A DNA stretch of 64,000 bases, taken from Pseudomonas eutrophicaquae. Its GTDB lineage: Bacteria > Pseudomonadota > Gammaproteobacteria > Pseudomonadales > Pseudomonadaceae. This document shows, one piece after another, positions 54,399-64,000 of the stretch (the first letter of the stretch is position 1; every line of letters starts with the position of its first letter). Position numbers and translations under genes: made by a program. The stretch is from positions 1 to 64,000 of the forward strand of contig NZ_JAMJEZ010000010.1 in NCBI RefSeq assembly GCF_023544715.1, read 5' to 3'. The notes below the pieces were generated by a model. It was not told the DNA's origin and ran no database searches. It was given only the letters and a program-made list of their open reading frames with translations.

Positions 54399-54874
54399 CG
54401 GACACCTGAGGGGGTTGTGGGCGCAGGCAGCTGGGGCCGGCCCTGGAGGTAGGAGAGGGAGGGATCGACCTGCAGATGACCGTCGATCAGGGCACGGGCG
54501 CCGATCAGGGCCCGGTAGCGCATCTCGCGGCGGCAGGTCAGGCTGATTTCCACCGGCCAGCAGCGCGGGCCGAGCACCATCGGGGTGCAAATTACGTAGC
54601 GGCGTTGCAGCTGTCCAGTGGCGCTGCGGATGTCGCGAAGGCCCACCAGCGGTGCCTCGCAGGTCTGCGTCCTTGGCCGGCGACGGCTGCCGGTGTAGGC
54701 GGTGAAGCGCAGCCAGGCCTGCCCCTCGCGCTCGAAGGGCTGGAAGTCGCTGGCATGCAGCGTCGCCGTGTGGGCGCCGGTATCGATCTTGGCGCGCAGC
54801 GCGGTGATGCCCAGCGCTGGCAGGGCGATCCATTCGATGAGGCCGACCAGGGCCGGTTGGGCGAAACGCTGCAC
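54395..54874 (-). CDS. rimB: retropepsin-like ATP-dependent zinc protease family protein (RimB-like)
   Basis: This 159-residue protein of the DUF785 group has an aspartic-protease-like fold. It shows [33 protein letters not shown]-type features (key motif KIDTGAHT), with the Asp-Thr-Gly active-site loop, and [14 protein letters not shown] near the end. The same group is called RimB in P. fluorescens, next to rimK. The open frame is longer, but the conserved part begins just after a GTG at 54874 with GGAA eight nt upstream, which I take as the start; an earlier ATG at about 54930 is possible. It overlaps rimK by four bases. Confidence 0.8.
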   Translation of the reverse strand: MQRFAQPALVGLIEWIALPALGITALRAKIDTGAHTATLHASDFQPFEREGQAWLRFTAYTGSRRRPRTQTCEAPLVGLRDIRSATGQLQRRYVICTPMVLGPRCWPVEISLTCRREMRYRALIGARALIDGHLQVDPSLSYLQGRPQLPAPTTPSGVR

Positions 54875-54995
54875 GTCAGAAGTTCCGAAAAAGCGGGCGC
54901 ATCCGCTGGCTGCCCGGTATGCCAGCATAATATGACACGCATTCGATGGCCGGTACGCCGGGGTATCGGCCCACCACACAGGACGCAGAACAGGC

Positions 54996-55403
54996 ATGGG
55001 CAGACAGACAGAAGCAGCAGATGAGCGCGAGCGGATCCGCCTGGACAAGTGGTTGTGGGCGGCACGGTTCTTCAAGACCCGCGCGCTGGCCCGCGAGGCG
55101 ATCGACAGTGGCAAGGTGCATTGTCGGGGCGAACGCTGCAAACCCTCGCGTGAACCCAAAGTGGGGGATGAGCTGCAGATCCGCTGCGGCTTTGATGAGC
55201 GGGTGGTGATCGTGCAGGCGCTGTCTGCGGTGCGCCGCGGCGCGTCGGAGGCGCAGCAACTCTACACGGAAACGCCCGACAGTCTGGCGCGGCGCGAGCA
55301 AGCCGCCGAGCTGCGCCGCGCCGGCGCGCTGGGGCTGCAGACCGACGGGCGGCCGAACAAGAAGCAGCGCCGGCAGATCCATCAGTTCCGCGACGGACAT
55401 TGA
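54996..55403 (+). CDS. hslR: heat shock protein 15 (HslR)
   Basis: This 135-residue S4-domain RNA-binding protein rescues nascent-chain-carrying 50S subunits from stalled ribosomes. The S4 motif is RIRLDKWLWAARFFKTRALA, AIDSGKVHCRG. The C-terminal tail is basic (GRPNKKQRRQIHQFR). It is divergent from rimB and precedes hslO, the usual heat-shock pair. The ATG at 54996 matches the family; a nearby ATG at 55021 is out of frame. Confidence 0.96.
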   Translation: MGRQTEAADERERIRLDKWLWAARFFKTRALAREAIDSGKVHCRGERCKPSREPKVGDELQIRCGFDERVVIVQALSAVRRGASEAQQLYTETPDSLARREQAAELRRAGALGLQTDGRPNKKQRRQIHQFRDGH

Positions 55404-55520
55404 GTGGCGCCCGATAGAGCGCCTCTTGTCATCCGATAGGTGCGCGAGTCTTGGTCGCGCCTGCATTTATGCCTAGAATCGCGACCTTTATGGTCCCCAT
55501 GGGCTTTTGAGCGAGCAGGC

Positions 55521-56408
55521 ATGTCCGATTTCACCCAGCGCTTCCTTTTCGATGACAACGACGTGCGTGGCGAGATGGTCGAACTCGACCGCAGCTATGC
55601 CGAGGTGCTGGCCAAGCACGCCTACCCGGAGCCGGTTGCCCGCCTGCTGGGCGAGATGCTGGCCGCGGCGGCGCTCTTGGGGGACATCCTCAAGTTCGAC
55701 GGCCTGCTGGTGCTGCAGGCGCGCTCCTCGGGCGCGGTGCCGCTGCTGATGGTGGAGATTTCCAGCGAGCGCGAGGTGCGTGGCATCGCCCGCTATGAAG
55801 CCGAGCAGATCGCCGCCGATGCGGGCCTGCGTGAGCTGATGCCCGAAGGCGTGCTGGCGATGACCATCGATCCGCGCGAAGGGCAGCGCTATCAGGGGAT
55901 CGTCAGCCTGGATGGCGACAGCCTCTCGGCCTGCTTCTCCGAATACTTTGCCCTCTCCCAGCAGCTGCCCAGCCGCTTCTGGCTGCGCGCCGACAGCCGG
56001 CGCGCCCGTGGCCTGCTCTTGCAGCAACTGCCCGCTGACCGGTTGACCGACAGCGAGGCGCGCAGCGCCAGCTGGGAGCATCTGGTCACCCTGGCCGATA
56101 CCCTGAGCACCGAGGAGCTGCTGGCGCTGGATAACCAGACCCTGCTGCACCGCCTCTACCATCAGGAGGAGCTGCGCCTGTTCGAGCCCCAGCCGCTGCG
56201 CTTTGCCTGCAGCTGCTCGCGGGAACGCTCGGCCGGGGCGCTGGTCAGTCTGGGCGAGGCGGATGCGCTGGCACTCCTGGAGGAGCGCGGCGGTAAGGTG
56301 GAAATCGACTGCCAGTTCTGCAATGCGCGTTACCAATTCGATGCAGCGGACGTCACCCAATTGTTCGCCGGTGGTGGCAGCGGCGCGCCGTCACCGACCC
56401 GGCACTGA
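55521..56408 (+). CDS. hslO: redox-regulated chaperone Hsp33 (HslO)
   Basis: This 295-residue cytoplasmic holdase is switched on by oxidation. The start [18 protein letters not shown] is typical. The zinc-binding redox switch near the C-terminus has the spacing CxC (FACSCSRER) then CxxC (DCQFCNARY), so all four Cys are present. It lies 117 bp after hslR and before pckA. An upstream in-frame extension to 55440 is not conserved. Confidence 0.97.
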   Translation: MSDFTQRFLFDDNDVRGEMVELDRSYAEVLAKHAYPEPVARLLGEMLAAAALLGDILKFDGLLVLQARSSGAVPLLMVEISSEREVRGIARYEAEQIAADAGLRELMPEGVLAMTIDPREGQRYQGIVSLDGDSLSACFSEYFALSQQLPSRFWLRADSRRARGLLLQQLPADRLTDSEARSASWEHLVTLADTLSTEELLALDNQTLLHRLYHQEELRLFEPQPLRFACSCSRERSAGALVSLGEADALALLEERGGKVEIDCQFCNARYQFDAADVTQLFAGGGSGAPSPTRH

Positions 56409-56531
56409 TTGCCTGCACCCTTGCGGTGCTTTCTGGCATAATCGCGCGCACTTTTTCTCGCTGTAGTCGGCCTGGCCGCTGGCTACAAATCGTATAGATA
56501 GAGCACCCGGCCGCGGGCCGACGGGGACCAC

Positions 56532-58076
<1,545 letters not shown>

Positions 58077-58094
58077 GCGAACCGCGCTGTCTGC

Positions 58095-58118
58095 AGAAGC
58101 CGCCTTTGGGCGGCTTCT
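58095..58118 (+). terminator. pckA terminator
   Basis: The stem AGAAGCCGCC/GGGCGGCTTCT has a short loop 18 bp past the pckA stop. The following sequence is T-rich (GTCATTCTGTT) rather than a pure T-run. Confidence 0.7.
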
Positions 58119-58147
58119 GTCATTCTGTTCCCCGTAAGGAGAAAGTC

Positions 58148-58750
58148 ATGGATACCCTTGAAGCCCTGCGCAGCCGCCGTGCGGTCAAGCATTACGATGC
58201 CAGCCATGTGATGAGCGAGGCTGAGCAGCGCGAGCTGCTGGAGCTGGCGCTGCTGTCGCCGACCGCCTTCAACCTGCAGCACTGGCGCTTTGTCGTGGTC
58301 GAGGAGCCGGCTCTGCGCCGCGAGATTCGCACCCTGGCCTGGGATCAGGCCCAGGTCACCGATGCCAGCCTGCTGGTGGTGCTGTGCGCTGACCTGGCCA
58401 GCTGGCAGAAGCAGGCTGCGCGGGTCTGGGCTGATGCACCGCAGGCGGCGCGTGATTTCCTCGTGCCGGCCATCGACGCCTACTACCGCGATGCGCCGCA
58501 GGTACAGCGTGACGAGGCGATGCGCAGCTGCGGCATCGCCGCGCAGAGCCTGATGCTGGCCGCCCGTGGCATGGGTTATGACAGCTGCCCGATGGATGGT
58601 TTTGACTTTGACAAGGTGGCCGAGCTGATCAACCTGCCGAGTGATCACTGCATCAGCCTGATGCTGGCGATCGGCAAGGCGGCGATTCCGGCCCAGCCGC
58701 GCATCGGCAAGCTGCCTTTTGATGAGGTGGTGATCCGCAACCGCTTCTGA
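58148..58750 (+). CDS. nitroreductase-family flavoprotein
   Basis: This 200-residue FMN-dependent oxidoreductase fold starts MDTLEALRSRRAVKHYDASH, then has the family-like LLSPTAFNLQHWRFVVVEEP and, further on, GIAAQSLMLAARGMGYDSCPMDGFD. Such enzymes reduce nitro compounds or quinones with NAD(P)H; the natural substrate here is not known. TAAGGAG lies eight nt before the ATG. It follows the pckA terminator. Confidence 0.93.
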   Translation: MDTLEALRSRRAVKHYDASHVMSEAEQRELLELALLSPTAFNLQHWRFVVVEEPALRREIRTLAWDQAQVTDASLLVVLCADLASWQKQAARVWADAPQAARDFLVPAIDAYYRDAPQVQRDEAMRSCGIAAQSLMLAARGMGYDSCPMDGFDFDKVAELINLPSDHCISLMLAIGKAAIPAQPRIGKLPFDEVVIRNRF

Positions 58751-58778
58751 GCGGGCCGGTTGCGGTAGCGCCAACAAA

Positions 58779-58802
58779 CAAGGGCACCCGAGGGTGCCCT
58801 TG
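58779..58802. terminator. bidirectional hairpin between convergent genes
   Basis: CAAGGGCACCC pairs with GGGTGCCCTTG across a two- to four-base loop. On the minus strand TTTGTTGG follows, which suits the end of the glycine-zipper gene; on the plus strand it follows the nitroreductase gene. Confidence 0.75.
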
Positions 58803-58816
58803 TGGTTTCTGCAGGA

Positions 58817-59239
58817 TCAGTCACGCCAGTAGCGGGCCCGGCGGTTTTCGCGCCATTCGCGGCGCTGCTCGTCGCGGGTGTTGCGATCGCCAATGTTGTT
58901 GCCGACGCCGCTGCCCAGTGCAGCACCGATAGCCGCACCGACCAGGCCGCCGGTATTGCCGCCGACCTGGCGACCGACCACCTGACCCCCGGCGCCGCCG
59001 AGGCCCCCGCCAATCGCCGCCTCGGTACGGCTGCCCCGATTGGCACCGACCGCACCGGCGGCCGCGCCGCCGACGCCGGCCCCGATGGTGGCACCGGTAC
59101 TGCCGCCGATTTGCTGGCCGACCACCGAACCCAGCACGCCGCCCAGGGCGCCGGTAATCGCGCTGCGGGTATCACCGTCGGCCATCGCCGGGGCGCTGGA
59201 CAGGCTCAGGGCCAGCAGGAGCAGGGAAGGGTATTTCAT
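58817..59239 (-). CDS. glycine-zipper (2TM-like) envelope protein
   Basis: This 140-residue protein has a signal peptide (1-21). Its Gly/Ala-rich core contains three or four repeats of a GxxxG-type zipper (GALGGVLGSVVGQQIGG, GATIGAGVGGAAAGAVG, AAIGGGLGGAGGQVVGRQVGG, GAAIGAALGSGVGNNIG). A charged C-terminal tail (EQRREWRENRRARYWRD) follows. The composition suggests a small envelope or outer-membrane-associated protein; the exact role is unknown. Confidence 0.85.
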   Translation of the reverse strand: MKYPSLLLLALSLSSAPAMADGDTRSAITGALGGVLGSVVGQQIGGSTGATIGAGVGGAAAGAVGANRGSRTEAAIGGGLGGAGGQVVGRQVGGNTGGLVGAAIGAALGSGVGNNIGDRNTRDEQRREWRENRRARYWRD

Positions 59240-59324
59240 GACAGGTCACTCCGTGGTCATCAAGAAAAGCTGCCTGTCATTGACCTGCGGCGCTGCTGGC
59301 CGGTTCCATCGGCGGCGAAGGTTT

Positions 59325-60047
59325 TTAATTTTCGCCGAGGTTCAGCGTCGATGACGACGCTGCTGCGTTCTCGGCCTCGCCGCCCGCCAGGTCTGCCAGC
59401 AGCGTGTGGTAATGCTCGATGGCGGCAAACTCCTCAGTGTTCTTCAGCGGGCCGCGGCTGTCCGGCTGGCGCACGCCGAGCAGGTAGGCGATGCCGTAGT
59501 CGCGGGCGCTGCGCAGGATTGGCAGGCTGTCGTCGATGAACAGGCTACGCGCCGGATCAAAGCCGAAGTCCTGCTGCAGGGCGAACCAGAACTGCTGATC
59601 CTCCTTGGGGAAGCCGTAGTCGTGGGAGCTGATCAGCCGGTCGAAGTAGGGGGCGAGCTCGATGCGCTCCATCTTCAGCGACAGCGAGTCGCGGTGCGCG
59701 TTGGTGATCAGCGCCACGCGCTTGCCGGCGGCGCGCAGGGCGGCGAGGAAGCGGTCAGCATCCGGGCGCAGGGCAATCAGGTGGGCGATTTCGTCCTTCA
59801 AGGCGCGCACCGGCAGGTCTAGTTCGCGGGTCCAGAAATCCAGGCAGTACCAGCTCAGCTGCCCAGCATGTTGCTGGAACAGCGGCAGCAGTTCGGCCAG
59901 TGCGGCATCCAGCGTGATGGCGTGCTTGTCGGCGTAGCGTTGTGGCAGATGGTGCAGCCAGAACTGGTTGTCAAAGTGCAGATCGAGCAGGGTGCCGTCC
60001 ATGTCGAGCAGGACGGTATCGATCTGGGACCAGGGCAGCGTAGGCAT
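59325..60047 (-). CDS. yrfG: YrfG-like HAD-family GMP/IMP nucleotidase
   Basis: This 240-residue HAD phosphatase has motif I in LLDMDGTLLDL, motif II in LITNAH, and motif III/IV in SSHDYGFPKEDQQFW and FIDDSLPILRSA. The Escherichia coli relative dephosphorylates purine mononucleotides. The start MPTLPWSQIDTVLLD at 60047 is conserved; the open frame upstream is antisense to nudE. It is divergent from nudE, and the nudE-cysQ neighbours fit the gammaproteobacterial arrangement. Confidence 0.93.
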   Translation of the reverse strand: MPTLPWSQIDTVLLDMDGTLLDLHFDNQFWLHHLPQRYADKHAITLDAALAELLPLFQQHAGQLSWYCLDFWTRELDLPVRALKDEIAHLIALRPDADRFLAALRAAGKRVALITNAHRDSLSLKMERIELAPYFDRLISSHDYGFPKEDQQFWFALQQDFGFDPARSLFIDDSLPILRSARDYGIAYLLGVRQPDSRGPLKNTEEFAAIEHYHTLLADLAGGEAENAAASSSTLNLGEN

Positions 60048-60104
60048 GGGAGAGGGCTCGCTCTGGGGGCAGCCCACCGGCCGCCGGGCGTCGAAATAAA
60101 GGTC

Positions 60105-60117
60105 CGTTATGATAACG
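60105..60117. promoter_or_regulatory. inverted repeat over a candidate nudE -10
   Basis: CGTTAT-G-ATAACG is a perfect 6-bp palindrome around one base in the yrfG/nudE intergenic region. It includes TATGAT (60108-60113), a possible -10 for nudE. It could be a repressor site or chance. Confidence 0.3.
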
Positions 60118-60143
60118 TGTCGGCCATGCTGAGGAGTCCATCT

Positions 60144-60710
60144 ATGCGCCAGAAACCCGCTGTACTTGCCCGCGCCATCGTTGCCAAGAGCCGTCTGTTT
60201 ACGGTCGAGGAGCTGCAGTTGCGCTTTGCCAACGGTGTCGAGCGCACCTACGAGCGGCTGGTCAGTCGCGGCATGGGTTATGGCGCGGTGATGGTGGTGG
60301 CGATGGAGGATGCCGAGACGGTGCTGCTGATCGAGGAGTACTGTGGCGGCACCGACAGTTACGAGCTGTCGCTGCCCAAGGGGCTGGTCGAGCCGGGCGA
60401 GGATATCCTTGCCGCTGCCAACCGCGAGTTGCAGGAGGAGGCCGGTTTTGCCGCCCGCACCCTGGAGCACCTCACCGAGCTGTCGCTGTCGCCGGGCTAC
60501 ATGAATCAGCGGATTCAGGTGGTGCTGGCGCGCGATCTGTACCCCTCGTCGCTGCCCGGTGATGAGCCGGAGCCGATCCGGGTCGAGCGCCTGAATCTTC
60601 GCGAGCTGAGCCAGCTGGCGCTGAGCGACAACTTTACCGAGGGGCGTGCGCTGGCGGCGCTCTATCTGGTGCGCGATCTGCTCAGCCAGCGCGGCGAGTA
60701 TCAGCCATGA
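60144..60710 (+). CDS. nudE: ADP compounds hydrolase NudE (Nudix)
   Basis: This 188-residue Nudix hydrolase is active in relatives on ADP-ribose, NADH and diadenosine compounds. The Nudix box reads GLVEPGEDILAAANRELQEE with the REx2EE metal-binding core. GAGGAG lies seven nt before ATG 60144. It overlaps cysQ by four bases. Confidence 0.95.
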   Translation: MRQKPAVLARAIVAKSRLFTVEELQLRFANGVERTYERLVSRGMGYGAVMVVAMEDAETVLLIEEYCGGTDSYELSLPKGLVEPGEDILAAANRELQEEAGFAARTLEHLTELSLSPGYMNQRIQVVLARDLYPSSLPGDEPEPIRVERLNLRELSQLALSDNFTEGRALAALYLVRDLLSQRGEYQP

Positions 60711-61534
60711 ATACGTTGCCGCATCCGTGGTTGTCCGCGGTCATTGAGCTGGTGCAGCAGGCGGGCGAGGCGATCCTGCCGTTCTGGCGTGGCGCGCTGG
60801 ACATCACCCTCAAGGCTGATGCTTCGCCGGTGACCGCCGCCGATCTGGCCGCCCATCGTCTGCTGGCCAGCGGCCTGGCCCGGCTGGCGCCCGAGGTGCA
60901 TCTCTTGTCCGAGGAGGATTGCGCGATTGGCCAGGCGGTGCGCGAGCACTGGCAGCGCTGGTGGCTGGTCGATCCGCTGGATGGCACCAAGGAGTTCATC
61001 GCCGGGAGCCCGGAGTTCACCGTCAATGTGGCACTGATCGAGCACGGGCGGGTGGTGTTCGGTGTGGTCGGTGTGCCGGCGCAGGGCCGGTGCTACTACG
61101 GCGGTGCCGGACTCGGTGCGTGGTGCCTTGAGGCGGGTGCGGTGCGGCCGATCCGCGTGCGTCTGGCGCCGGAGGAAGCCTTTACCGTGGTGGCCAGCCG
61201 GCGCCACAGCAGCCCCGCTCAGGAGCGCCTGCTCGGCGGGCTGGCCGAGCGTTTTGGCGATCTGCAGCTCAGCAGTGTCGGCAGCTCGCTGAAATTCTGC
61301 CTGCTGGCGGAAGGCCAGGCCGACTGCTATCCGCGGCTGGCACTCACCTCGCAGTGGGACACCGCCGCGGCGCAAGGCGTGCTGGAGGGCGCGGGAGGCG
61401 AGGTGCTGGATCTGGCCGGGCAACCGCTGTGCTATCCGCCGCTTGGCGATCACCTCAATCCGCATTTTCTTGCCTTGCCCAGCGCCTGTGCCTGGCGAGG
61501 CGCGCTGCTGCAACTGGCGCGCGCCCTCGACTGA
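60707..61534 (+). CDS. cysQ: 3'(2'),5'-bisphosphate nucleotidase CysQ
   Basis: This 275-residue inositol-monophosphatase-fold enzyme removes the 3'-phosphate of PAP formed in sulfate assimilation. Metal sites are SEEDCAIG and WLVDPLDGTKEFIAGSPE, and a late QWDTAAAQGVLEGAGG holds the third metal Asp. It overlaps nudE by four bases and is convergent with the thioesterase gene one base away. Confidence 0.96.
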   Translation: MNTLPHPWLSAVIELVQQAGEAILPFWRGALDITLKADASPVTAADLAAHRLLASGLARLAPEVHLLSEEDCAIGQAVREHWQRWWLVDPLDGTKEFIAGSPEFTVNVALIEHGRVVFGVVGVPAQGRCYYGGAGLGAWCLEAGAVRPIRVRLAPEEAFTVVASRRHSSPAQERLLGGLAERFGDLQLSSVGSSLKFCLLAEGQADCYPRLALTSQWDTAAAQGVLEGAGGEVLDLAGQPLCYPPLGDHLNPHFLALPSACAWRGALLQLARALD

Positions 61535-61535
61535 T

Positions 61536-62003
61536 TCAGGCCGGCGTGCCCTGACGCTGCAGCACGTATTCGCCGCGCAAGGTCACCGCCACGGCGCCCT
61601 CGGCATCGACGATGCGGCTGTCCAGATACAGGCGCGCCAGACCACGGCGCCGGTACAGCGCCTCAAAGCGCCGCCATTCATCCTCGGGCGGCGCGGCGCA
61701 AACCGCCTGCGCATCGGCGATGACCGGCAGCGGGTAGTCGATCTGCCCGCCCTTGATGACGATCACCCCATCCTCGATGCCCGCCTCGCGCAGGCGCAGT
61801 GTCAGCCAGCCCCAGCCGGCCAGCACCACGCTGCTGTACAGGCTGCCGCCGAACATGCTGCCGGTGTGGTTGATGTTCGGGGCCAGCGGCACGCTCAGGC
61901 GCAGTTCGTGGTCCTGCCAGCCGAGCACCTTGAGCCCCATGGCGCGGGTCAGCGGGATGGCGTCATGCAGGAGGGTTTCGAGCGGGCGATGGTCGCAGGT
62001 CAC
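61536..62003 (-). CDS. YiiD-type C-terminal hotdog thioesterase-domain protein
   Basis: This 155-residue protein has a hotdog fold resembling the C-terminal domain of YiiD: HDAIPLTRAMGLKVLGW, the helix-bearing NINHTGSMFGGSLYSSVVLAGWGWL and QIDYPLPVIADA. It starts at GTG 62003, with GAGGA seven nt upstream. The substrate is unknown. It is convergent with cysQ, and the upstream 182 bp contain no other supported gene besides the start of the next small reading frame. Confidence 0.85.
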   Translation of the reverse strand: MTCDHRPLETLLHDAIPLTRAMGLKVLGWQDHELRLSVPLAPNINHTGSMFGGSLYSSVVLAGWGWLTLRLREAGIEDGVIVIKGGQIDYPLPVIADAQAVCAAPPEDEWRRFEALYRRRGLARLYLDSRIVDAEGAVAVTLRGEYVLQRQGTPA

Positions 62004-62185
62004 GGTAGAGTCCTCGGCAACGGGGTGAAGGGGCAGGCGGGGTGTCCGTCACTGCCCGCTCATCATCGGCGCAAGGCGCGTTGCAGTGCAAATCGCGGGT
62101 ATCGCCTGCGGCGGTAGCGGCATCGTCAAATTGTCATGGCGAGGCGGTAAATAGCTGCCATCCTTGCTGAAAATCAGGTGTATCC

Positions 62186-62377
62186 ATGTCCAGTATTACC
62201 GAGCTGGCGCGTCTGCTCGCCGAACTCTATCCGCTGCACGACAAGCAGGTGGGCAAACGCTACCGGGTGGTGCGCGAGCTGGCCGGGCTGACCGAGCTGG
62301 AAGAGGTCGGTGGGCAGGCGCGCTATGTGGCCAGCGCCAGCCTGCGCGATGCCCGCCAGTGGGAGCAGGCACACTGA
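62186..62377 (+). CDS. small hypothetical protein, 63 residues
   Basis: I do not recognise this protein. It begins MSSITELARLLAELYP with an amphipathic Leu-rich helix, then a basic segment (DKQVGKRYRVVRELAG) and an acidic turn. AGG lies about eight nt before the ATG, the codon use is like its neighbours, and no overlapping gene competes. The overall pattern, a short helix plus charged strands, could be a small cytoplasmic regulator. It may equally be a chance open frame. Confidence 0.5.
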   Translation: MSSITELARLLAELYPLHDKQVGKRYRVVRELAGLTELEEVGGQARYVASASLRDARQWEQAH

Positions 62378-62519
62378 CGGGCGCTGCGATGGGCCCGCAG
62401 ATCTTGCTGCTCTGCTGGCCTGCCAGTGGCTCGCCGGTTACCCTGCGCCCGGTCAGCCGCGCTGGATCGCGCCCCGCCGGGGCTGTGCTGCGCGGCCGGC
62501 GCGGCGACAGGATATCCCC

Positions 62520-63326
62520 ATGCTCACTCTTTCCCTTGGCCCGCTGGTGCTGGCCACCTCCCATCTGCTGTTGATCGTCAGTCTGCTGCTGGCCAGTGTG
62601 GCGGCGAGCTGGCTGGCGCGCCGTCAGGGGCTGCCGGCGCCTGACAACCTGCTGTTCGGTCTGTGGCTGCTGGCGCTGCTGGTGGCCCGGGCGGCGTTTG
62701 TCTGGGAATACCGCGAGCACTTTGGCGGACAGCCCTGGTGGGCGGTCCTTGATCTGCGCGATGGGGGCTTCACGCCCTGGCCCGGCGTGCTGGCGGCGGC
62801 ATGCTATGGCGGGCGCTCGGCGGCACTGCGCCGTCCGCTCGGGCTGGCGCTGCTGGTCGGGCTGGGGATCTGGGGTGGCGGCACGGCAGTGCTGCAGGCG
62901 CTGGAGCGCAGCCAGCAGTTGCCGGCCCTTACCTTGCGGGATGCACAGGGGCAGGGGGTCGAGCTGCAGTCCTTGCAGGGCCAGCCGCTGGTGATCAATC
63001 TCTGGGCCACCTGGTGCCCGCCGTGCCGGCGTGAGATGCCGGTCCTCGCGCAGGCCCAGCAGCGGGAGTCCGGGGTGCGTTTTCTGTTCGTCAATCAAGG
63101 CGAGGCGCCCGAGACCGTGCAGGCGTACCTGCGTGCGCAGGGGCTGGCGCTGGATGGATTGCTGTTTGATGCCTCGGCGGCCCTGGGCGCGCTGGCCGGC
63201 TCGCGCTCGCTGCCCACCACCTTGTTCTACGATGCGCACGGACGTCTGCGCGGCACCCATCTGGGGGAGCTATCGGCGGCCAGTCTGGCCCAAGCGCTGC
63301 AGGTCGTGCGCCCTGCGCCGCGCTGA
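62520..63326 (+). CDS. TlpA-like membrane-anchored thioredoxin-fold protein
   Basis: This 268-residue protein has an N-terminal membrane region of about three helices (about 8-32, 45-65, 85-130), partly resembling an incomplete DsbD/prolipoprotein-diacylglyceryl-type module. A periplasmic thioredoxin-like domain follows (about 135-265) with active site WCPPC at 165-169 (NLWATWCPPCRREMPVL) and cis-Pro in RSLPTTLFYD. It is likely a thiol-disulfide reductase of the envelope. AGGA lies eight nt before the ATG. The 142 bp upstream hold no other gene. Confidence 0.88.
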   Translation: MLTLSLGPLVLATSHLLLIVSLLLASVAASWLARRQGLPAPDNLLFGLWLLALLVARAAFVWEYREHFGGQPWWAVLDLRDGGFTPWPGVLAAACYGGRSAALRRPLGLALLVGLGIWGGGTAVLQALERSQQLPALTLRDAQGQGVELQSLQGQPLVINLWATWCPPCRREMPVLAQAQQRESGVRFLFVNQGEAPETVQAYLRAQGLALDGLLFDASAALGALAGSRSLPTTLFYDAHGRLRGTHLGELSAASLAQALQVVRPAPR

Positions 63327-63342
63327 GACCAGCCTATAAATG

Positions 63343-63379
63343 CACAGCGCCGATACAGTCTTGCTGTATCGGCGCTGTG
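63343..63379. terminator. perfect 16-bp hairpin between convergent tlpA-like gene and katG
   Basis: CACAGCGCCGATACAG pairs perfectly with its complement around TCTTG. On the minus strand CATTTATA follows. It is probably a bidirectional terminator. Confidence 0.75.
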
Positions 63380-63426
63380 GATGAGCCCTGACGACCACCC
63401 CGCACGAGGCAGGGTGGCCTGGGTGA

Positions 63427-64000
<574 letters not shown>

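Overview
The window is GC-rich chromosomal DNA from a motile gammaproteobacterium, almost certainly a member of the Pseudomonadaceae. The protein types (AmgR/AmgS-type OmpR/EnvZ, an OprD-family porin, PanZ-type GNAT, TTG-started gshA) support this. So does the gene order, which as I recall it follows the secB-grx-gpmI-ctpA-his-mutY-yggX and pit-argE-argA-gshA-tex-ompR-envZ-rimK-hslO-pckA-cysQ neighbourhoods of Pseudomonas aeruginosa. Most of the window is core chromosome, with three accessory patches.

Layout. 0.1-8.9 kb: a motility island with a three-part flagellin-type glycosyltransferase, flagellin behind a FliA-type promoter, a MotA/MotB-like stator pair and an Aer-like PAS chemoreceptor. 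9.0-10.6 kb: two identical tandem tRNA-Phe genes and a decayed IS200/IS605 element. 10.6-24.7 kb: housekeeping genes (yggX-mutY, an AsmA-like protein, a PanZ-like GNAT, hisBHAF, ctpA-envC-gpmI, a TSUP transporter, a rhodanese, glutaredoxin, secB, trmL). 25.0-26.9 kb: an OprD-family porin and a GlcG/HbpS protein. 27.0-37.5 kb: a CYTH/CHAD triphosphatase, a DUF47-pit phosphate pair, argE-argA, gshA, a thioesterase and tex. 37.9-51.3 kb: a complete, tightly overlapped cellulose operon, bcsE-F-G-RQ-A-B-Z-C. 51.4-63.3 kb: amgRS, rimK with its zinc-protease partner, hslR, hslO, pckA, a nitroreductase, yrfG, nudE, cysQ, thioesterases and a TlpA-like protein. The right edge cuts the 3' half of katG.

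The most interesting part is the bcs operon. It sits exactly between tex and amgR, which I recall as adjacent in P. aeruginosa. It carries the full enterobacterial-type set, including the phosphoethanolamine module BcsE/F/G, but as one co-directional unit. Its BcsQ has an N-terminal extension that looks like the normally separate small protein BcsR, so the BcsR2Q2 regulatory complex appears to be a single polypeptide here. BcsE (RxGD motif) and BcsA (PilZ motif) both predict c-di-GMP control.

The second notable system is flagellar. A large protein next to flagellin joins TPRs and a SPINDLY/OGT-type transferase to an FkbM-like segment and a further Rossmann methyltransferase-like domain. A single polypeptide might therefore add and modify flagellin O-glycans. 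The neighbouring Aer-like receptor ends in an aromatic pentapeptide (DWESF) of the kind that tethers CheR/CheB.
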